DNA of 64,000 bases, taken from positions 2,852,001 through 2,916,000 of the forward strand of contig NC_133121.1 of the NCBI RefSeq assembly GCF_033568475.1, written 5' to 3'. Origin of the DNA: Henckelia pumila. Its lineage: Eukaryota; Streptophyta; Magnoliopsida; Lamiales; Gesneriaceae. How positions within the stretch are numbered: position 1 is the first letter of the stretch; the number at the start of each line of letters is the position of its first letter. Below, in pieces: positions 13,128 through 26,205 of this stretch. Under the pieces are notes generated by a model, which worked only from the letters and a program-made list of their open reading frames with translations, did no database searches and was not told the DNA's origin. The translations under genes were made by a program, and so were the position numbers.

Positions 13128-15227
13128 TTTCTCTTCCTTCCAGATCAATGATTTGATTGTTCTCTGTACAACATCCTACGACCCCGAAATATATATATAG
13201 TGCAAAATGCTGAGGATGAATATACGTGGATGTATAATACATACGTATCGTACAGTTTAGAGAGAGAAACGCGAAAGATTCTGTTAAACGACGTCGAGTT
13301 TTGACAGGAATAATTATAATATATATATGCGGCGTTTCAACGCCAACTAGTCAGTCTTTACACAACAAATGTTTACTTTAGCCCACCTCACTTTTAGGAA
13401 ATTCTACATTTACCCTTTACCAAATTGCACTTTGAGTCCTTTCCCTTTATTTTTACCCGTTCATTGTCCGCTACATTCGGACAATGCTCGAAAGATAGAT
13501 ATGACTCTATTTCAATTGCATTTCACGTGCAAATGAAATTGGGTAATTGATACTAGCACGTGACCAATGTCGATATGCTAACATTGAATTTTGCGTTTTC
13601 ACAAATAATTTTATGAAAAAAAGTTCATTCGAATTGGAATAGGAACTAGTTAGCATTAGCTCAAAAACCATATGAGCAAGAAAGTGTGAGTTTAAAAACT
13701 TGGATGGACAAAATGTATAAATACCCGGAAATTGGACGACACAAAGTGAAATTTTGTCCGAAATTTTGTCCAGTCGGTACTTTTTTCAACTCTTTCTTTA
13801 CTTTTTTTTTTTCGGGTAACTAATTGGTGAAATTAGACTTGTCGCCCAAGTTGGTTCTTGTTTGGGTATTTTTGTTTTAAGATATATAATATCTTGTTGC
13901 CTTTCCTGAGTTTCCTCTCGAGATTGTCGAGAATTTATTCTTGGATATTTTTTTACGTATTTTTTGGATATTGTTTCTAAGAGTAAATAAAATTGGGAAA
14001 TAAGTTTATGATTGGTAATTTGGTAGCTGGAAAATAAAAGGAAAGAAAAAAATAATAATAACAATTTTCAAATCATGAAAATTATTTAGGATGTGAAATA
14101 GTAGTTTTGATAAAATCAGTGGCACAGTCAATTCAAATAAAAGACTTAGATCTTTCTTTCCAGTTTTCACTATATCATATATTACCAAATGATTAAAAGC
14201 AATAAAATACCGGAAAAAATAAGTTAACATTTTATTATTTAAACTACGAATTTGATATCTATATATACAAGCTAAGTTTTAAGAAAAATAATTTTCATAG
14301 GGCCAAGTTATTTTTTTTTTTTTAACTTTTTCCAAATTATTCAAAAACACCCACACGCACACATACACACACAAAGGTCCTAATGGTCTTAATATTCTTA
14401 GTTGTTCAAACAAATTTATGAAATTTGTACTCCTCAAAATCCCTACAAAACCGAAGATGAGTAACTGTGTTCATTTTCAAAAGTCAATCAAATAATATTC
14501 TATCCCACTTTTTACGGATGTATTTTTGTCATAATTATAGTATTCTAGATTCTTCCCATAATCCCAATCAAATTGTCTTACCCTTCATAAAATTTATAAC
14601 ATGATAAAAAAATATATATAAATTAATGCTTTAGGCAGCGTGTTTATTTTAAATTAAAAGATGGTATATTGTAATGTAATGATCCGATATTTTCGATACG
14701 CAAAGACTTTTGATCTTTGGCAAAAGAAGTTGTCCAGAGGTTTGATGGTTTCCGGAACCTTGTAAGTGTAACGATCTCTTGAAGGCAAGAGGAAAAAAAA
14801 TGATGAAAAAAAAAAGAAAAAAAAAAAAGAGATCGAAGGGGACTCGAAAATTCTAGATTCGTGTGAAAGGACCTATAGTATTTTGGATTAAACTTGAACA
14901 TTTTAAGTTTATGTGGAACGAACTAATTATGAAAAATGTTGGGTCTAGAGATTTTTGGACAATTTACGGAGAATCTGAGACGAAAAAACTTAAACGAAGA
15001 TCTAAACTATTCTACAGTAATCTTATATATTGTAAATATATAAAGAAATCTTGGATAGTATGATACTCTCGTTTAGAACGTAGAGTCACATGAAAGGTTC
15101 TAGACACTAAAATGATCTAAATAGGATGTGACTTATATATAAAGTTGTAACATCTCAGCTGTAAAGAACTCCACACTTCATTTTCATTTTATTTGGTTTA
15201 CCCGTAATTTAGATATTACTTTTTAGA
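13128..15227. other. HHO-type gene promoter and gene-poor DNA
   Basis: The first several hundred bases are the promoter side of the GARP gene. A CACGTG core occurs at 13557-13562 and a related string at 13525-13531. The rest is AT-rich with (A)n tracts near 14800-14830. No gene or element is recognised. Confidence 0.35.
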
Positions 15228-15410
15228 ATAGGTATTTTGTGAGATAATCTCACGAATAATCCTCATGTTTACAATAAAAATAATAATACTTTTGGAAAAA
15301 AAATAGTACTTTTGATCGGTAACTAAAATATAATATTCATTTCACAAAATTTTCGATGTTCGTCGATTGAGATCAATGATCTCACATGAATGTTGTGTAT
15401 TTTTATGACA
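15228..15410. mobile_element. Possible MITE relic with GTGAGAT..ATCTCAC palindromes
   Basis: The strings GTGAGATAATCTCACGAATA (15239-15258) and GATCAATGATCTCACATGAA (15371-15390) flank about 110 bp containing repeated AATAATACTTTT-like strings. This arrangement resembles a palindromic MITE-like family that I recall as common in several asterid genomes. The copy is degraded and I see no clear target duplication, so the call is weak. Confidence 0.3.
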
Positions 15411-17740
15411 ATTGTTACTTTTTAACCACTAGATACACTAGGAAGTTTTAAGAAAAAATAAATTTTCATTAAAAAAATCGCCAAATTCTACGTTTAATTC
15501 TACTCATATAAATTATAATCAAAATCAAATAGTAATAATCTCATAAAATTAACTGTTTCAAAAAATAAAAAAATTTACAACATAATATAAACCAATGGCT
15601 TAGGCCACATGTTGTTTAAAAATTAAATAATATATTTCAACTTTATAAACTATGATAACTTTGTACCTCATAAAAATATAGCTTTCATCAGCAAAATGGA
15701 ACTTCATTCACCATTAAATCCTCACAAGAAAAAAAACAAAATAAATAATACAGAATCTTTTCAGGACATAGCCTCGAAATTTCCCTCACAAGATTCATTG
15801 AATGGAATCCACATGATTCCCCGCTTTAAACTTACATCATTGGATTTAAAAAAAAAGAATAATATAAAGCTATAAGATATAAATGACTATAATTAAGGGT
15901 ATAAGAGTCCACTCATCTCTAATTTATTTAGAATTTATCTTTATTTAAATTTTTTTCTTTGAAATATAAATTAATAAATAAAAAATATTATCCCAATCGC
16001 ACAAATGAACAAATATAATGAGCTTAGAAGAGAGAAGGACCCAAACAACCCCTCAGCACGAAACCATGCTTCACGTGAGAGGACAAGTCCTTTTCTTGGT
16101 CATTATAATTTTGTTGGGCAGCCACAACTCTATGTTTGCTTATTTTCCACCTTTCCTAGTGGAATCTTTGTTTATTTTCTTTCTTATCTTTCTTTTTTCA
16201 TAGCTACCACCAAAATTTGCTTTTGGTCGTGAAATTACTCTGATAATTTTACATGACAAGTATCAAATATTTATTTCACAAGGCTTATTTGATTCTCATT
16301 TTGCCATTGTATTACTACATTCCATGATTCACGATGAGTAAAATAGTGTGCGTGGAGATGACATAAAAAATAGATTTGACTCTCGTAAATTGTTGAGTTT
16401 ATAACGAGAATAACAGATTATTTTGATCATTTTACATCTACGTATACCTATAACTACGATTATATTATCAATGATAATAGCAAAAAACAAGAAAAATGCT
16501 ACTTATATTCACCGTTCTTCAGTAATCAACAATAACGTATCTAATCTAAATGAAAATTTGTGTTCGATTGTCATTTCTTATGTTTATGACGGGATGTTTT
16601 AGCGTATTATTTGTGTAAAAAAAAAAAAATTTAAGTGCAAGTCAAATCGTATTTAGCTACAACATTTTGTCAAGATTGTATATGATTCTAAAGAGCACAC
16701 TTTTTTTTTAAAATAATTTTGATTCAGTGTTTTTCAAAGCTCAACTTAGCTGATCCAAGATGATCATTTCAACTATTTGATTTCTTGACCAAATTAATAT
16801 AATATTTTGAAAAACATACAGCAACAAATTAGTGGAGTTGTAATTATAAACCATATACTCTACCAAACGATACCGGATTTTATTTATTTTTTAAAAAAAT
16901 TATACTTACATATCCGCCATATGAAATATGCTTTTATCGGTGATGGTTGTTTGTAAAACACATACAATCTTTTAAATGTAACTTATCTAAATAAAAATGT
17001 ATAATCGTCATTTTATTATATATGAAAACTTGTCAATTGTCATTATATGTAGGGGTGGAAAAGGAAATTGAAAAGAAAAAAAAGAAAACGCGTGCCGCGA
17101 GACATTATTGGTCTATGGTATCGATTCGCCGCATAAGGAGAGTGCGGTGTTTTCTCTTGTGAGGATCTTAAATATTGGCCAGGCCCACGTCTCGGATTCT
17201 CCATTTGACAAATGAGCTCAAAAAGGACAATATAATTTAATGATTTTCGTTTTGTCTTTGTAAAATTCTAATCAAAATGAATTGATTTTTTGACATTTTA
17301 AAATAAAAAGGTAGGCGTAGTTACATAACATTCAATACAATGTAATAAATACAATTGTTTATTTTCCAACTTTATGCCTTGTCATTTTAGTTTATATATT
17401 ATAAGTGTAATTAAGTTAAATTTAGTTTATAAAAAAAGCAATGATTATAGATATACTCCAATATGTGGTATATCAATATTTACATAAGTTATATTAGAAA
17501 ATTTTGTTATTATATCGTAAGATTTTATATTCAATGTATTATGAATGAGAGTGACAAATGAAATTTTTGTATCGAATTTTTTTTGTGATATAAAAACTAA
17601 TAATAAATTGTTCACATCCGATAACTTTTTCTACACATATGCAAATCAATAGATTTAAAATATATATGAAGAAAATGATAAATCACCCACCAACAACTAA
17701 GGAAAGGACCAAAGTTCAAAGGAGAATGTCGATCCTATAG
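15411..17740. other. Gene-poor intergenic DNA
   Basis: Two overlapping frames of 75 and 61 codons start at 16005 and 16018, but neither has a motif or convincing codon use. A CACGTGAG string occurs at 16073-16080. Nothing else is recognised. Confidence 0.3.
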
Positions 17741-17749
17741 AGGGTATTA

Positions 17750-17868
17750 CCCCCTCTGTGTTTTCTTGGCCATGATTGATGAATTTTCACGTGGGGCTCA
17801 CAATTTTCATGTGGGCCCCACATAAAAATTGAATGTGGCTTAATCATGGCCAAGGAAAATGCAGAGGG
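17750..17868. other. Nested inverted repeat, candidate MIRNA-like hairpin
   Basis: The left arm 17751-17778 (CCCCTCTG, TTTTC, then TTGGCCATGATT) pairs with the right arm 17841-17868 (AATCATGGCCAA, GAAAA, CAGAGGGG) with about two mismatches and one bulge over 28 bases. A second stem sits inside: GTGGGGCTCACA at 17791-17802 against TGTGGGCCCCAC at 17810-17821. The whole fold is about 118 nt, the size of a plant miRNA precursor. The arms match no miRNA family that I know. A small MITE is the main alternative, although no target duplication is obvious. The inner stem also contains TGGGCC, a possible TCP-type site. Confidence 0.45.
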
Positions 17869-17889
17869 GTCCCCAAAGAAACCAAAAGT

Positions 17890-18916
17890 AATGGGCACTC
17901 TCAATGGATGAGGCCATCATCATTTTATCCTTCTCCATTGTGTCCACCAGTGTTGTTCGCCACAAAAATAATACAAATAAAATAAATATAGCAAAACAAA
18001 ATCACTTGCCATCATTTCTTTTTCTTAATTTATTTATTTATTTATTTATTTATTTCTTTCTTTCATTTTTATTTTATTTTATGTATTCATTTTTACTGAT
18101 GCTTGTTTTGTATCCTTTTGCATCTAACATTTCGTCGGCAATGCACTCACCTCTTTTTACGTTCACTTTGGTGATGGGTGTGGGCCCTTCTCTAGATAGT
18201 TCAAGATTTACAAAGCCAACAAAAATATGTAGCATCCACCATTGGACGTTTCACATCAAATAAGTTTTTCTTTTTTCAAGAAAGTCCATTCATAATTTTG
18301 TCGAGAAGTTTCGATTTTATAATAATTTATATTAAAATAGTATTTGATAAAACTTTTAGAAAATACTTATTGTTTTTTACTTCACAAAATTTAACAAAAT
18401 TTTAAAATTTTGTTAAAAAAAACAGAGTGCTTTCTAAAAATTCTCCCAAACACTACATAATAAATTCGAAATTCAAATTTTATAAGGTATAGATTGAAAA
18501 ATCGAACAGTTATCGATCTAAATATATACCGAGTTAAGATTAGATTCCATTTCGCGACACAACATTTTATTTAAAAAAAAATTGCCAAAAACTATCTAAT
18601 AAGGCTAATTTTCGCTTGAAATAAGGAGGATAAAAAAAAAGAATCCGTTTGCAAATCTCTTAAACCACTAGACTTGCGAACAACCCTGGATTCTTGAACA
18701 CGATTGTTTGATTAATCTCACCTAAAAATATAATAAGAAAATAGTCATTATCTTATTTCTTTCATAGGTACCTTTTCTTCTATAAAATAATCACTTCAAT
18801 GCAATTAGTCAGATTCATGGATTTTCAGAACCCTTAGTTGGATTAATTTAGCCTATAGGCTATAGCAGAAGATATATTCCTCATATAGACTAAGACTACA
18901 AATGATCAAAGCCAAA
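17890..18916. other. Intergenic with (TTTA)n microsatellite
   Basis: A TTTA/TTTC-rich tract lies at about 18025-18080. The last part should contain the 3' UTR of the OTP51-like gene. A 119-codon plus-strand frame at 17904-18263 runs through the microsatellite (Phe/Leu/Tyr runs) and is not credible as a gene. Confidence 0.35.
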
Positions 18917-21900
18917 TTAAACAAAATTATACGAGCCATCATCGTCGTCGTCGGGTTCTGAATTCGTCCCCTTGGAATCAAAGCCGTTATCATGATAGAC
19001 TTCTTTAGGACCTAATGCTCCATCCCCTAGCTCGTTTCCCGCTTCTAAGTGTTCTTTCAAATCCATAAGGATAAAGGATTCTACTAGTTTCCAAAACTGC
19101 ACAGCATTGCTTCCTAAAAGACCAATCCACAAAACAGATCCCTTCCTTTTCACCCGACAATCCAACGTCTTCACCTTCAATGCTTTCACAATTCTCTGGA
19201 CATCATCTTTATCTCCTTTGAACTTCAACAAGATATCTCCCGATGATGTTCTGTAACCCGAATACATATACCAGTATGCAAGAACACGAGGAGTCACCCA
19301 TCTATGAATTAGCTTAGGGATCACAGGTCGGCCCTGTGGCCAAAACTGGTCTGCATAGAACTGGAAACATGTGTGAGATATTGTAGTAAAACGACAAGGG
19401 ATGTCATCGTTTTCACCAGTATCATCTTCCTCCACTAGCTTTTCGGTATGAGACAACCATTCACGAAACTGGTTGTATATATGTCTCTTCAAAAAATAAT
19501 GGATTTCGAAGTTCTCTCTGAACACAAACTGGATGGCTAGATTCTGATTCTTTTCCATATCGTCTAGTTCAATCTTCAATCCCCCAAGCAGTAAACCCAC
19601 CAGGGTCTCTCGCTGTTCTTTACTGAGCTTCGGCTTTACTGGTTTTTCCATATCTTGGTTCCCTAAACTCTGGAGCTTTTCAATCTTCTCCAACAACGAG
19701 GATTCAATGTTAAATTTCTTCAAACGCATTAAATTATAAACATTTTGTGCCTTTCTATAATTGCAATATGTAAGATAGCCCCTCAAGATCGTGTTGCAGG
19801 ATCTAGCATTTACACCAATTGCCTCATCGCTGTGCATTTGGTTGAGCATCTCTTCTGCCCTGTCAAGATTACCCACTTTCACCAACGAATCTAAGTACAT
19901 AGAATACACTGACTGGTTAGGACGACATTTCTCTATGCACATCAAAAAACTTGACTCCACTTTATCGTGCAAATTTAAGTCGCTGTACATGATCATTAAA
20001 TCGATAAAAGATCGCACCAGGGGTTTCATTCCACTGTCTATTAACTCTAACATAAGAGCCTCGGCAAGTTCCATCTCATGAGCTTTGCACAGTACCTCAA
20101 TAATCTTGTAGTAAGCCACAATGCTAGAGGAATGTCCTTTCCGCGTTTTCCTGAAAATTTCCATAGATTTCATGGGTTTTCCTATTTTCGAATAGACCTC
20201 CATTAGATAAACATAAGCTTGATTCGAGGGTTCACGGTTAAAGGAAAGGATCTTGGTCCAAGTTCTTTCAGCTTCAACAATATCACCATCTTTTGAACAC
20301 GCTCTTAATACCGACACAAGCATTTCTTCACTCTCTTCTATCCCCTTTGATTTCATCTCCACTCTTAGAGATTCAATTCTTTCTTTATCTATTTCGTCTT
20401 GATAACTATGGATCCATATCAGTCCACCATAGATGTCATTGTGTATTTCAAGTCCAGACGTCACCAAATTATGAAATATGAACTCTGCCTGTTTGAGGTA
20501 AGGTTTGCACGAGCCTCCCGTTTTGGTCAGAAGAGCTCGGAAAAGGGAATTATGCAAGCTAAGTCGAGGCTTGTAACCTCCTAAATGGATCATACGATTG
20601 TAAATGCTGCATGCTTGGTCTAAAGCATTAGAGGCAGAGGAACTAAGATAGGCAACAATTAGGACATGAAATGTGGATTCATTAGGAACGAGGCCTTGAT
20701 TTATAATATCATCAAAAATCTCATGACATTTCAAATATTTCCCCTCCTTACCCATGTAATTGGCTAACTTGGTGGCCAGAGCAAAATCAAAACGAAACCA
20801 ATGCTGCTGCATCATCCATTTATACACCTAAAAAAAGAGAAAATAATCCCCATTCTTAACAAGCAAACAGTGAGATCATCCATTTATACACCTAAAAAAG
20901 AAAAAAAAAAGCCTCATTCTTAACAAGCAAATGACGAGCATTGAACCGACAGACGCTCTAAAACACCCTAGAAGTTTTAAGAAGCAGACAGACCCAATGG
21001 TTTAATGCAATCATGAATGGGGTAATTTAATTTGTTTTTATTGAAAATAATGATATACGGTGCTTGAAACACTCCCACTGGCAATCTGCTCAAATTTGGT
21101 CGTCCCTTGGTGAAAACTAGTCGAACCAAGTCGAATACCAGTCATATGTCTGTATTTGAGCTTGTTTTATCAAGCTGGCTCGAGACTGGACACACACACA
21201 AACACACAAAAAGGCTTTGGACTTAAAATATATGAAAGTTCGCGACATCAACCTACTTTAAGCTTAAAATACTTTAAAAGATGATCTTTTTTTACTCGAG
21301 TCCGACAATTTTAAATCAGCATAAGATATTATCAACCCCAAAGATACGAGCCTGGTTTATTCTTAAGGCACTCCGCCACTAATGTGCAGATAAGTGAATA
21401 AAGTATTGATACTGACCCCAAATGAGGCCTCATTTTGGCGTATTCGCATGCAATGAACCGCAATGTAAGTGCAATCATCTTGCCTGATCCACTTCCGCTG
21501 CGCATTGAGCACCCGTGTAAACGTACTTGACCTGTGCGCCGGCAGCTCTTTGCACAGCCACGCCAATCTCGACCTTCGCCACTGCTCAGGCAACTCTTCC
21601 AGCTCTTTCACTTCAACCACCGGAGAATCAAACCGCATGTTCAAATCAGACGACCCTGAAGGCACACGAAACTCGAAACTTTCAGCTTCTAAATGGCTTA
21701 AAGAATCGAATTCGCTTTCGTTAGCTTCTTCTGGGCCGTCGGACGCATGTGTGTTGATTGAATCAGGGGAGGAGACAAGCGGATAGGTGGACTTCTGATG
21801 AGAATTTGCGGGGAGGGGTCCACAGTAGAGATTACGGCGGTGGAAATGGAAAAAGGGGCGGCAGTTAAGAAGGTAGAGTTTAGCGGAATTGGAGGGCTTC

Positions 21901-21953
21901 TGGATTTGCGCGGTTGGAATATGGAAGTTGCAGAAATGATTGCTCGGAAGCAT
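18917..21953 (-). CDS. OTP51: OTP51-like PPR protein with LAGLIDADG-type motifs, plastid intron splicing factor
   Basis: Two exons, 21953-21417 and 20827-18917, join in phase 0 to give 815 residues. The joint restores [19 protein letters not shown], which matches the Arabidopsis OTP51 (At2g15820) pattern as I recall it. The N-terminus (about 1-60) is Ser/Arg/His-rich and acid-poor, as expected for a plastid transit peptide. The conserved block [20 protein letters not shown] follows, then a series of PPR helices from about 205 to 560 (for example [23 protein letters not shown]). The C-terminal third carries two degenerate LAGLIDADG-like segments, [12 protein letters not shown] at about 588-599 and [16 protein letters not shown] at about 695-710, separated by a homing-endonuclease-like fold. 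In Arabidopsis and rice OTP51 is needed to splice ycf3 intron 2 in the chloroplast; the same role is inferred. The intron carries a tandem duplication that copies the acceptor (see 20811-20938). Confidence 0.93.
20811..20938. repeat. Tandem 64-bp duplication spanning the OTP51 intron acceptor
   Basis: Positions 20811-20874 are repeated at 20875-20938 with a few differences, mostly in the A-rich stretch. On the minus strand the unit holds the end of the intron, the AG acceptor and the first 17 bases of exon 2. The upstream copy therefore has a second intact-looking acceptor at 20893-20892. Splicing there would read [11 protein letters not shown] and then a stop, so only the downstream acceptor yields the full protein. 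Confidence 0.85.
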
Positions 21954-22700
21954 TGTTCAGGTGGGCAGAGGCAACGGCGTCGCCGCCGCAGGAAAGTTGT
22001 GGCGCCGGTATGATAATGGCTGGGCTACTGGTGCGTTTCCCTCGTGAAATTTAATCCCATAGCTGAAATGTGAAATGGCCAAATTTCTAGAATGAATTAA
22101 ACAAAAATAAATATATGCCTTTTTCTATAAAAAATAAATATATCAGTAAAAATAAAATATTACATGATATTAAACAAAAATAAATTTCTAGAATAAATCT
22201 AAAATCTTTGTGCATTTTTAAGGACGATATTTAACATAATATGTAGATCATTAACTAGTTTTAAAAAAAATAAAATGTATACCATTAACTAAGCTTGAAT
22301 TATGAATAGTTATTGTATACTATCATATCATATACGACATTAATCTAAATTTATATTTATAATCATCTTATTTTAATTATTAAATTAATAATATTAAAAA
22401 ATGAAAAAAATAACCACCTAAATAAAAGGAAAAATCTTCTTTACCTTGTTAATATAACTAAAAACCATTATCTTAAAAAAAAACTAAAAAACCATTATAT
22501 AAATTTGAAAAACTGTTTTTCCATAAACAAAAAATTACATAACACACATGTCGCGTATATCAATTACTAGATTCATTGGTATGTATAAACAATTTCTTAA
22601 AAAGTTTAAAAATTTATTTTAAATTTAATATAAGATTATTGGTAAAGTTATTAAATTTATATATGTGTTTCTAAATATGACAGTTATTGTTCACAACATA
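21954..22700. other. OTP51 promoter side and intergenic DNA
   Basis: Immediately upstream of the OTP51 ATG is a GC-rich patch (21960-22010) that is probably 5' UTR or core promoter. The rest is AT-rich and I see no gene. Confidence 0.35.
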
Positions 22701-22709
22701 AGATTGAAT

Positions 22710-22840
22710 TAAAAATCTTCATGCTGCCGATGATATGTAGTTCATTTGACACTAAAATCTCAAATCACTTAAGACAAAGTCTCAAGTTCAAGACTCAGTT
22801 ATAACAACAATCTCCTCCCCCAACTAAAAAAAACCCTTAA
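22710..22840 (+). mobile_element. Possible SINE fragment
   Basis: The stretch contains a TAGTTCATTTG string (22738-22748) resembling a pol III A box and AAGTTCAAGACTC (22792-22804) resembling a B box about 50 bases later, followed by an A-rich end near 22827-22833. This spacing fits a tRNA-derived SINE. Similarity to consensus boxes is only moderate. Confidence 0.25.
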
Positions 22841-23810
22841 AACAGTAGAGAACTTTTGATCGGGCACGGGCCAATTGCTAAGGTTTGTTAACCAAATAAT
22901 TATGGCGGAATACAATATTTTGTAAGACCTCTTAAAATACTTTACTACTTTTAATTTTATTATAGTTAAAAATATAAAAATTAATTAAAAGGCCGAAACA
23001 TTGAACTATTTAAACAATAGAAAAAGAAAACGTCAAAATTCGTATAAAAAAGGAAGATATTAACGACAATACAATGAAGAGTCCAACTCGCAACACATCT
23101 ACAAAACTTGAAACAATTTGCAAATCCCATTTATCCAGTAAACATGGAACCTGAAACGGAAAGCAAACATTTTCCCAACTTCTACATCTGCCCATAAAGC
23201 CAAACACACATTTGATTCGATGCAATGTGACGATGTTCCTACCACACGATTAGCGAGGGTTGTCGATGAAATGTTGCTGTTCTGTTCAGGGATGGGCAGA
23301 CAGGCAGTCTTGGTCTTGATCAAAAGTATCTTGGGCATTCAACTTTCTGAATAAAGGAGACTCTAGTGGCCAAGAAACGATGTTGTTGAAGAAATGAACT
23401 GGAATGGCAAAGGGTTAAAACTGTTTACATGTATATTTTTTTCTCCCATGGGCCATGACTGCACTTGAGAGAAAGAAGATCAAAAAAATTTCAAGACTAG
23501 CAAACTCCGACTCCAATGCTTAAAGGTGGAAATGATGGAAATGAGAAAAAAAGTTAGTTGACATAGTTGATAAGGACCTATCCAAACGCCCAAGAGAACA
23601 GGTAATATAAAAGGATGTGAAAAACATATCGTACTAAAATGAATGATCGACCATGCAAATACAGACGGAAGAACCCGAACTTCATTGTATTTCATCACCG
23701 TTAAATTTTTATGTTGTATCAAAAAGAACAATTGATAGCCGAAGTGCATACTCAGAAACAGGCTAATTATTTTAGTATGACTTAACATTTGGTACCTGAG
23801 TATTTCAACG
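22841..23810. other. Intergenic, 3' side of EMB1273-like gene
   Basis: No frame with gene-like composition is seen. A 120-codon minus-strand frame at 23480-23842 overlaps the stop of the EMB1273-like gene and is Phe/Ile/Leu-rich without a motif; it probably lies in the 3' UTR. Confidence 0.35.
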
Positions 23811-26205
23811 TTATTGGGAGCTGTTTGGTTCGGGACTTGCAATTGTAGAATCAGTCGGAATTGATTCCAACGATTTTTGTGATCTCCAGTACCACATGAA
23901 CATGAACCACAACGTCCTTAGTAATACTCCATTAGCCAAATGTGGAATAATTATACGCCCCCAATATGGGTAATAAGGGCCAGGACACTTGAGCAATACG
24001 AAGAATATCAACATGGAGATCAAGTGCCAGGGGACTGCTGCATGGTGTGTCTACAAAAAGACAATACTAATATTAGTACACAAATGCCCAAAGAACAATT
24101 TTCCCTGTCAGTAGTTAAATTGCAAGAATGAACTGTCAGACACTGACACAAAGTTGGTTTACAGTAAAGGATCAATCAAAATTTAAGTTTCACTGATTTG
24201 GGGCTAAAGGAGTTAACAAAATGGAGCAAACAAATCTCAGCGATTACCATGAAATTTTAATTATTAAACAGCAACAAGAAATTCTCCTTGATAAAAAATA
24301 TTTTCTTACTTGAGAGGGCCATTGCAATTTTGGATATTGTTGACACATTTCTATCAAAATATGAAAAATTTGTTGGCCTGCATCTCATAAGTTCGAGCTT
24401 CTTAAAAGCAATTTTAAGCTCAAGCTTCTAAAAGCGTAAATTCTAACACGGCGGTTAAGTCCAGTCAAGAGCTCAAAACTTTTGATACTCAAGTTCCGTT
24501 ATATTTCACTAAACCAGTCGTCTCATGGTTTTTTTTGTCTTTGTAGCTTGATACCCGACAAATCTGCAACTTACTAATGAGAAGGGGTTTGAAGTATAGG
24601 TTATGCATCCCAAGAACCCAAACTTTTAAGAAAAGAGACCAAGTTTGATGCAATATTCCATACAATCCCTTTTCACTGAATGTATAATAGGGCGAATATT
24701 TAAAATTTTCAATCCTGCTACTTCCAGGTTAAGAAAATGAAATTAAAAAAGAACACCTTGAGATATGGAGACGACTCCAATGCAGCATCTCTTAAGACAC
24801 CAGCAACAACATAACCTATCAGCAATGTGAGTGGGACAAGGAATAGCTTTCTCTCGTGTGCACAATAAGACATCTCACTAATTGAACTGACTGCGAACAG
24901 AGGAATAGATAAGTATTTGATAACGTTAAAGAACAGGTCGAGATTTAGTTGAATAAAATGATCAAACGCCTTGTTCCAGGGAAAGCTCTTGATTGGCTGA
25001 GGAGAACTATCCCACATAGTTTTTGCCTTATCCAGTATAAGGCTTAGACTTAGTTTACCACGATCATCTGATTGACTGGATGCCATGTTCATACTGCACG
25101 AAATTCCGGGGCTCGGTTGACACAATTGATTTTGTCTGATATTCAACACAGAGCTCCGAGTTCTGCGAAGCAACAACCCATTCTGCAAACAGAGAACTTA
25201 TCACCAGAAAGCTACTAGCAATAGGCGTCACATATAGAAGCAAAAATTTGAACCACAGTTATATCAGGCGTAAAATGCACCGACTGATGAGTATATTAGT
25301 GCGTAAGCACAAGATGCAACGCAAGGCCCAGGGTATAAAAGTGAGACTGCGTGAGGATAGCATCCTAATAGTATATATCTTCCCTAAATATGGTCATTTA
25401 TCATTAACTATTCACTTTATTAACCTTTCGATGAACCAGCACAACTGTCAAGATGGTTTAAAGGCGAAGTCCCAGGCTACAAAATACATGAGCTTCACTG
25501 AAGGGTTGTACACATTAGCTCTTGACTAGGTGCAAAGACTAAGCCTAGTCGCACCTTGAGCTTGGACACACGTCCTCTAAGCTTTTAAGAACTAGCTTGG
25601 AACTGACAAGCGACAAAATTTTATGCAAAAAGCATATGAAAACTCGCCAGTTCCCTACAAACACAAACGACTACAGATAACAAGAGCACGCATATGCATT
25701 GCTTTAAAAAGAAACCACGTGGATGAGAAGATTATGGCCTACGCAATGAATCAATTCACGAGCATAAACAAGTTGCTTCTATCAATGTAAATTGAAACAA
25801 GGCCGGGATTTCACACAACACATTAGAAACGCAAATAATTACACTAGCTACCGCCTTTAACTCAAATTCTCAAAATCAAAAGGTTGAACAACACTTTCAC
25901 TTTTTTCCTCGATGAAACAGAACCTTCGATTTTATTTAATCTTAATCAATGAGTTGGCTTGCAAGTAGCCCATGTCTTCTTGAATTTTTCGCCTCTTCGG
26001 CTCTCCGAGTTCCCAAACACGAAACTCCAAAATTCAACCAAATAGATAGAACCTCCCCCCGTCGTATTATGAAAATGTTAAAAAATTAGCACCACGCACT
26101 TCTTTTTCCAGGGAAATGAATGAAAAGTTTCAAGAAAAAAGAAGTTAATTTTTTTTTTACCTGCAACCCATAGACAGAAGAAGCAATATTGACTCGCAGA
26201 GCCAT
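23811..26205 (-). CDS. EMB1273: Multi-pass plastid membrane protein, EMB1273-like
   Basis: Three exons, 26205-26161, 25182-24757 and 24050-23811, join in phase 0 to give 236 residues. Exon 1 holds only 15 codons (MALRVNIASSVYGLQ), which with the next 30 residues (Arg/Ser-rich, no acids) look like a chloroplast transit peptide. The mature part opens LSLSLILDKAKTMWDSSPQP and has about four hydrophobic segments: NVIKYLSIPLFAVSS, LFLVPLTLLIGYVVAGVL, LISMLIFFVLL and LLRTLWFMFMWYW. The motifs SEMSYCAHERK and CPGPYYPYWGR are strongly reminiscent of the plant family that includes EMBRYO DEFECTIVE 1273 (At1g49510), from memory and not from a search. The molecular function is not known to me; loss in Arabidopsis is embryo-lethal. 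The third exon acceptor (TTTGTAG|ACACACC) adds THHAA before VPWHLI; it is the only nearby site that keeps frame. Confidence 0.78.

Noticed and set aside
16005-16232. Two overlapping frames of 75 and 61 codons as a possible small secreted or membrane peptide gene
   Set aside because: Hydrophobic C-terminal runs come from T-rich DNA. There is no signal-peptide arrangement at the N-terminus and no family resemblance.
21363-21416. Continuation of OTP51 exon 1 past 21417 as a short 196-residue protein
   Set aside because: The donor GGG|GTCAGT joined to exon 2 restores the conserved VYKWM block, so this part is intron.
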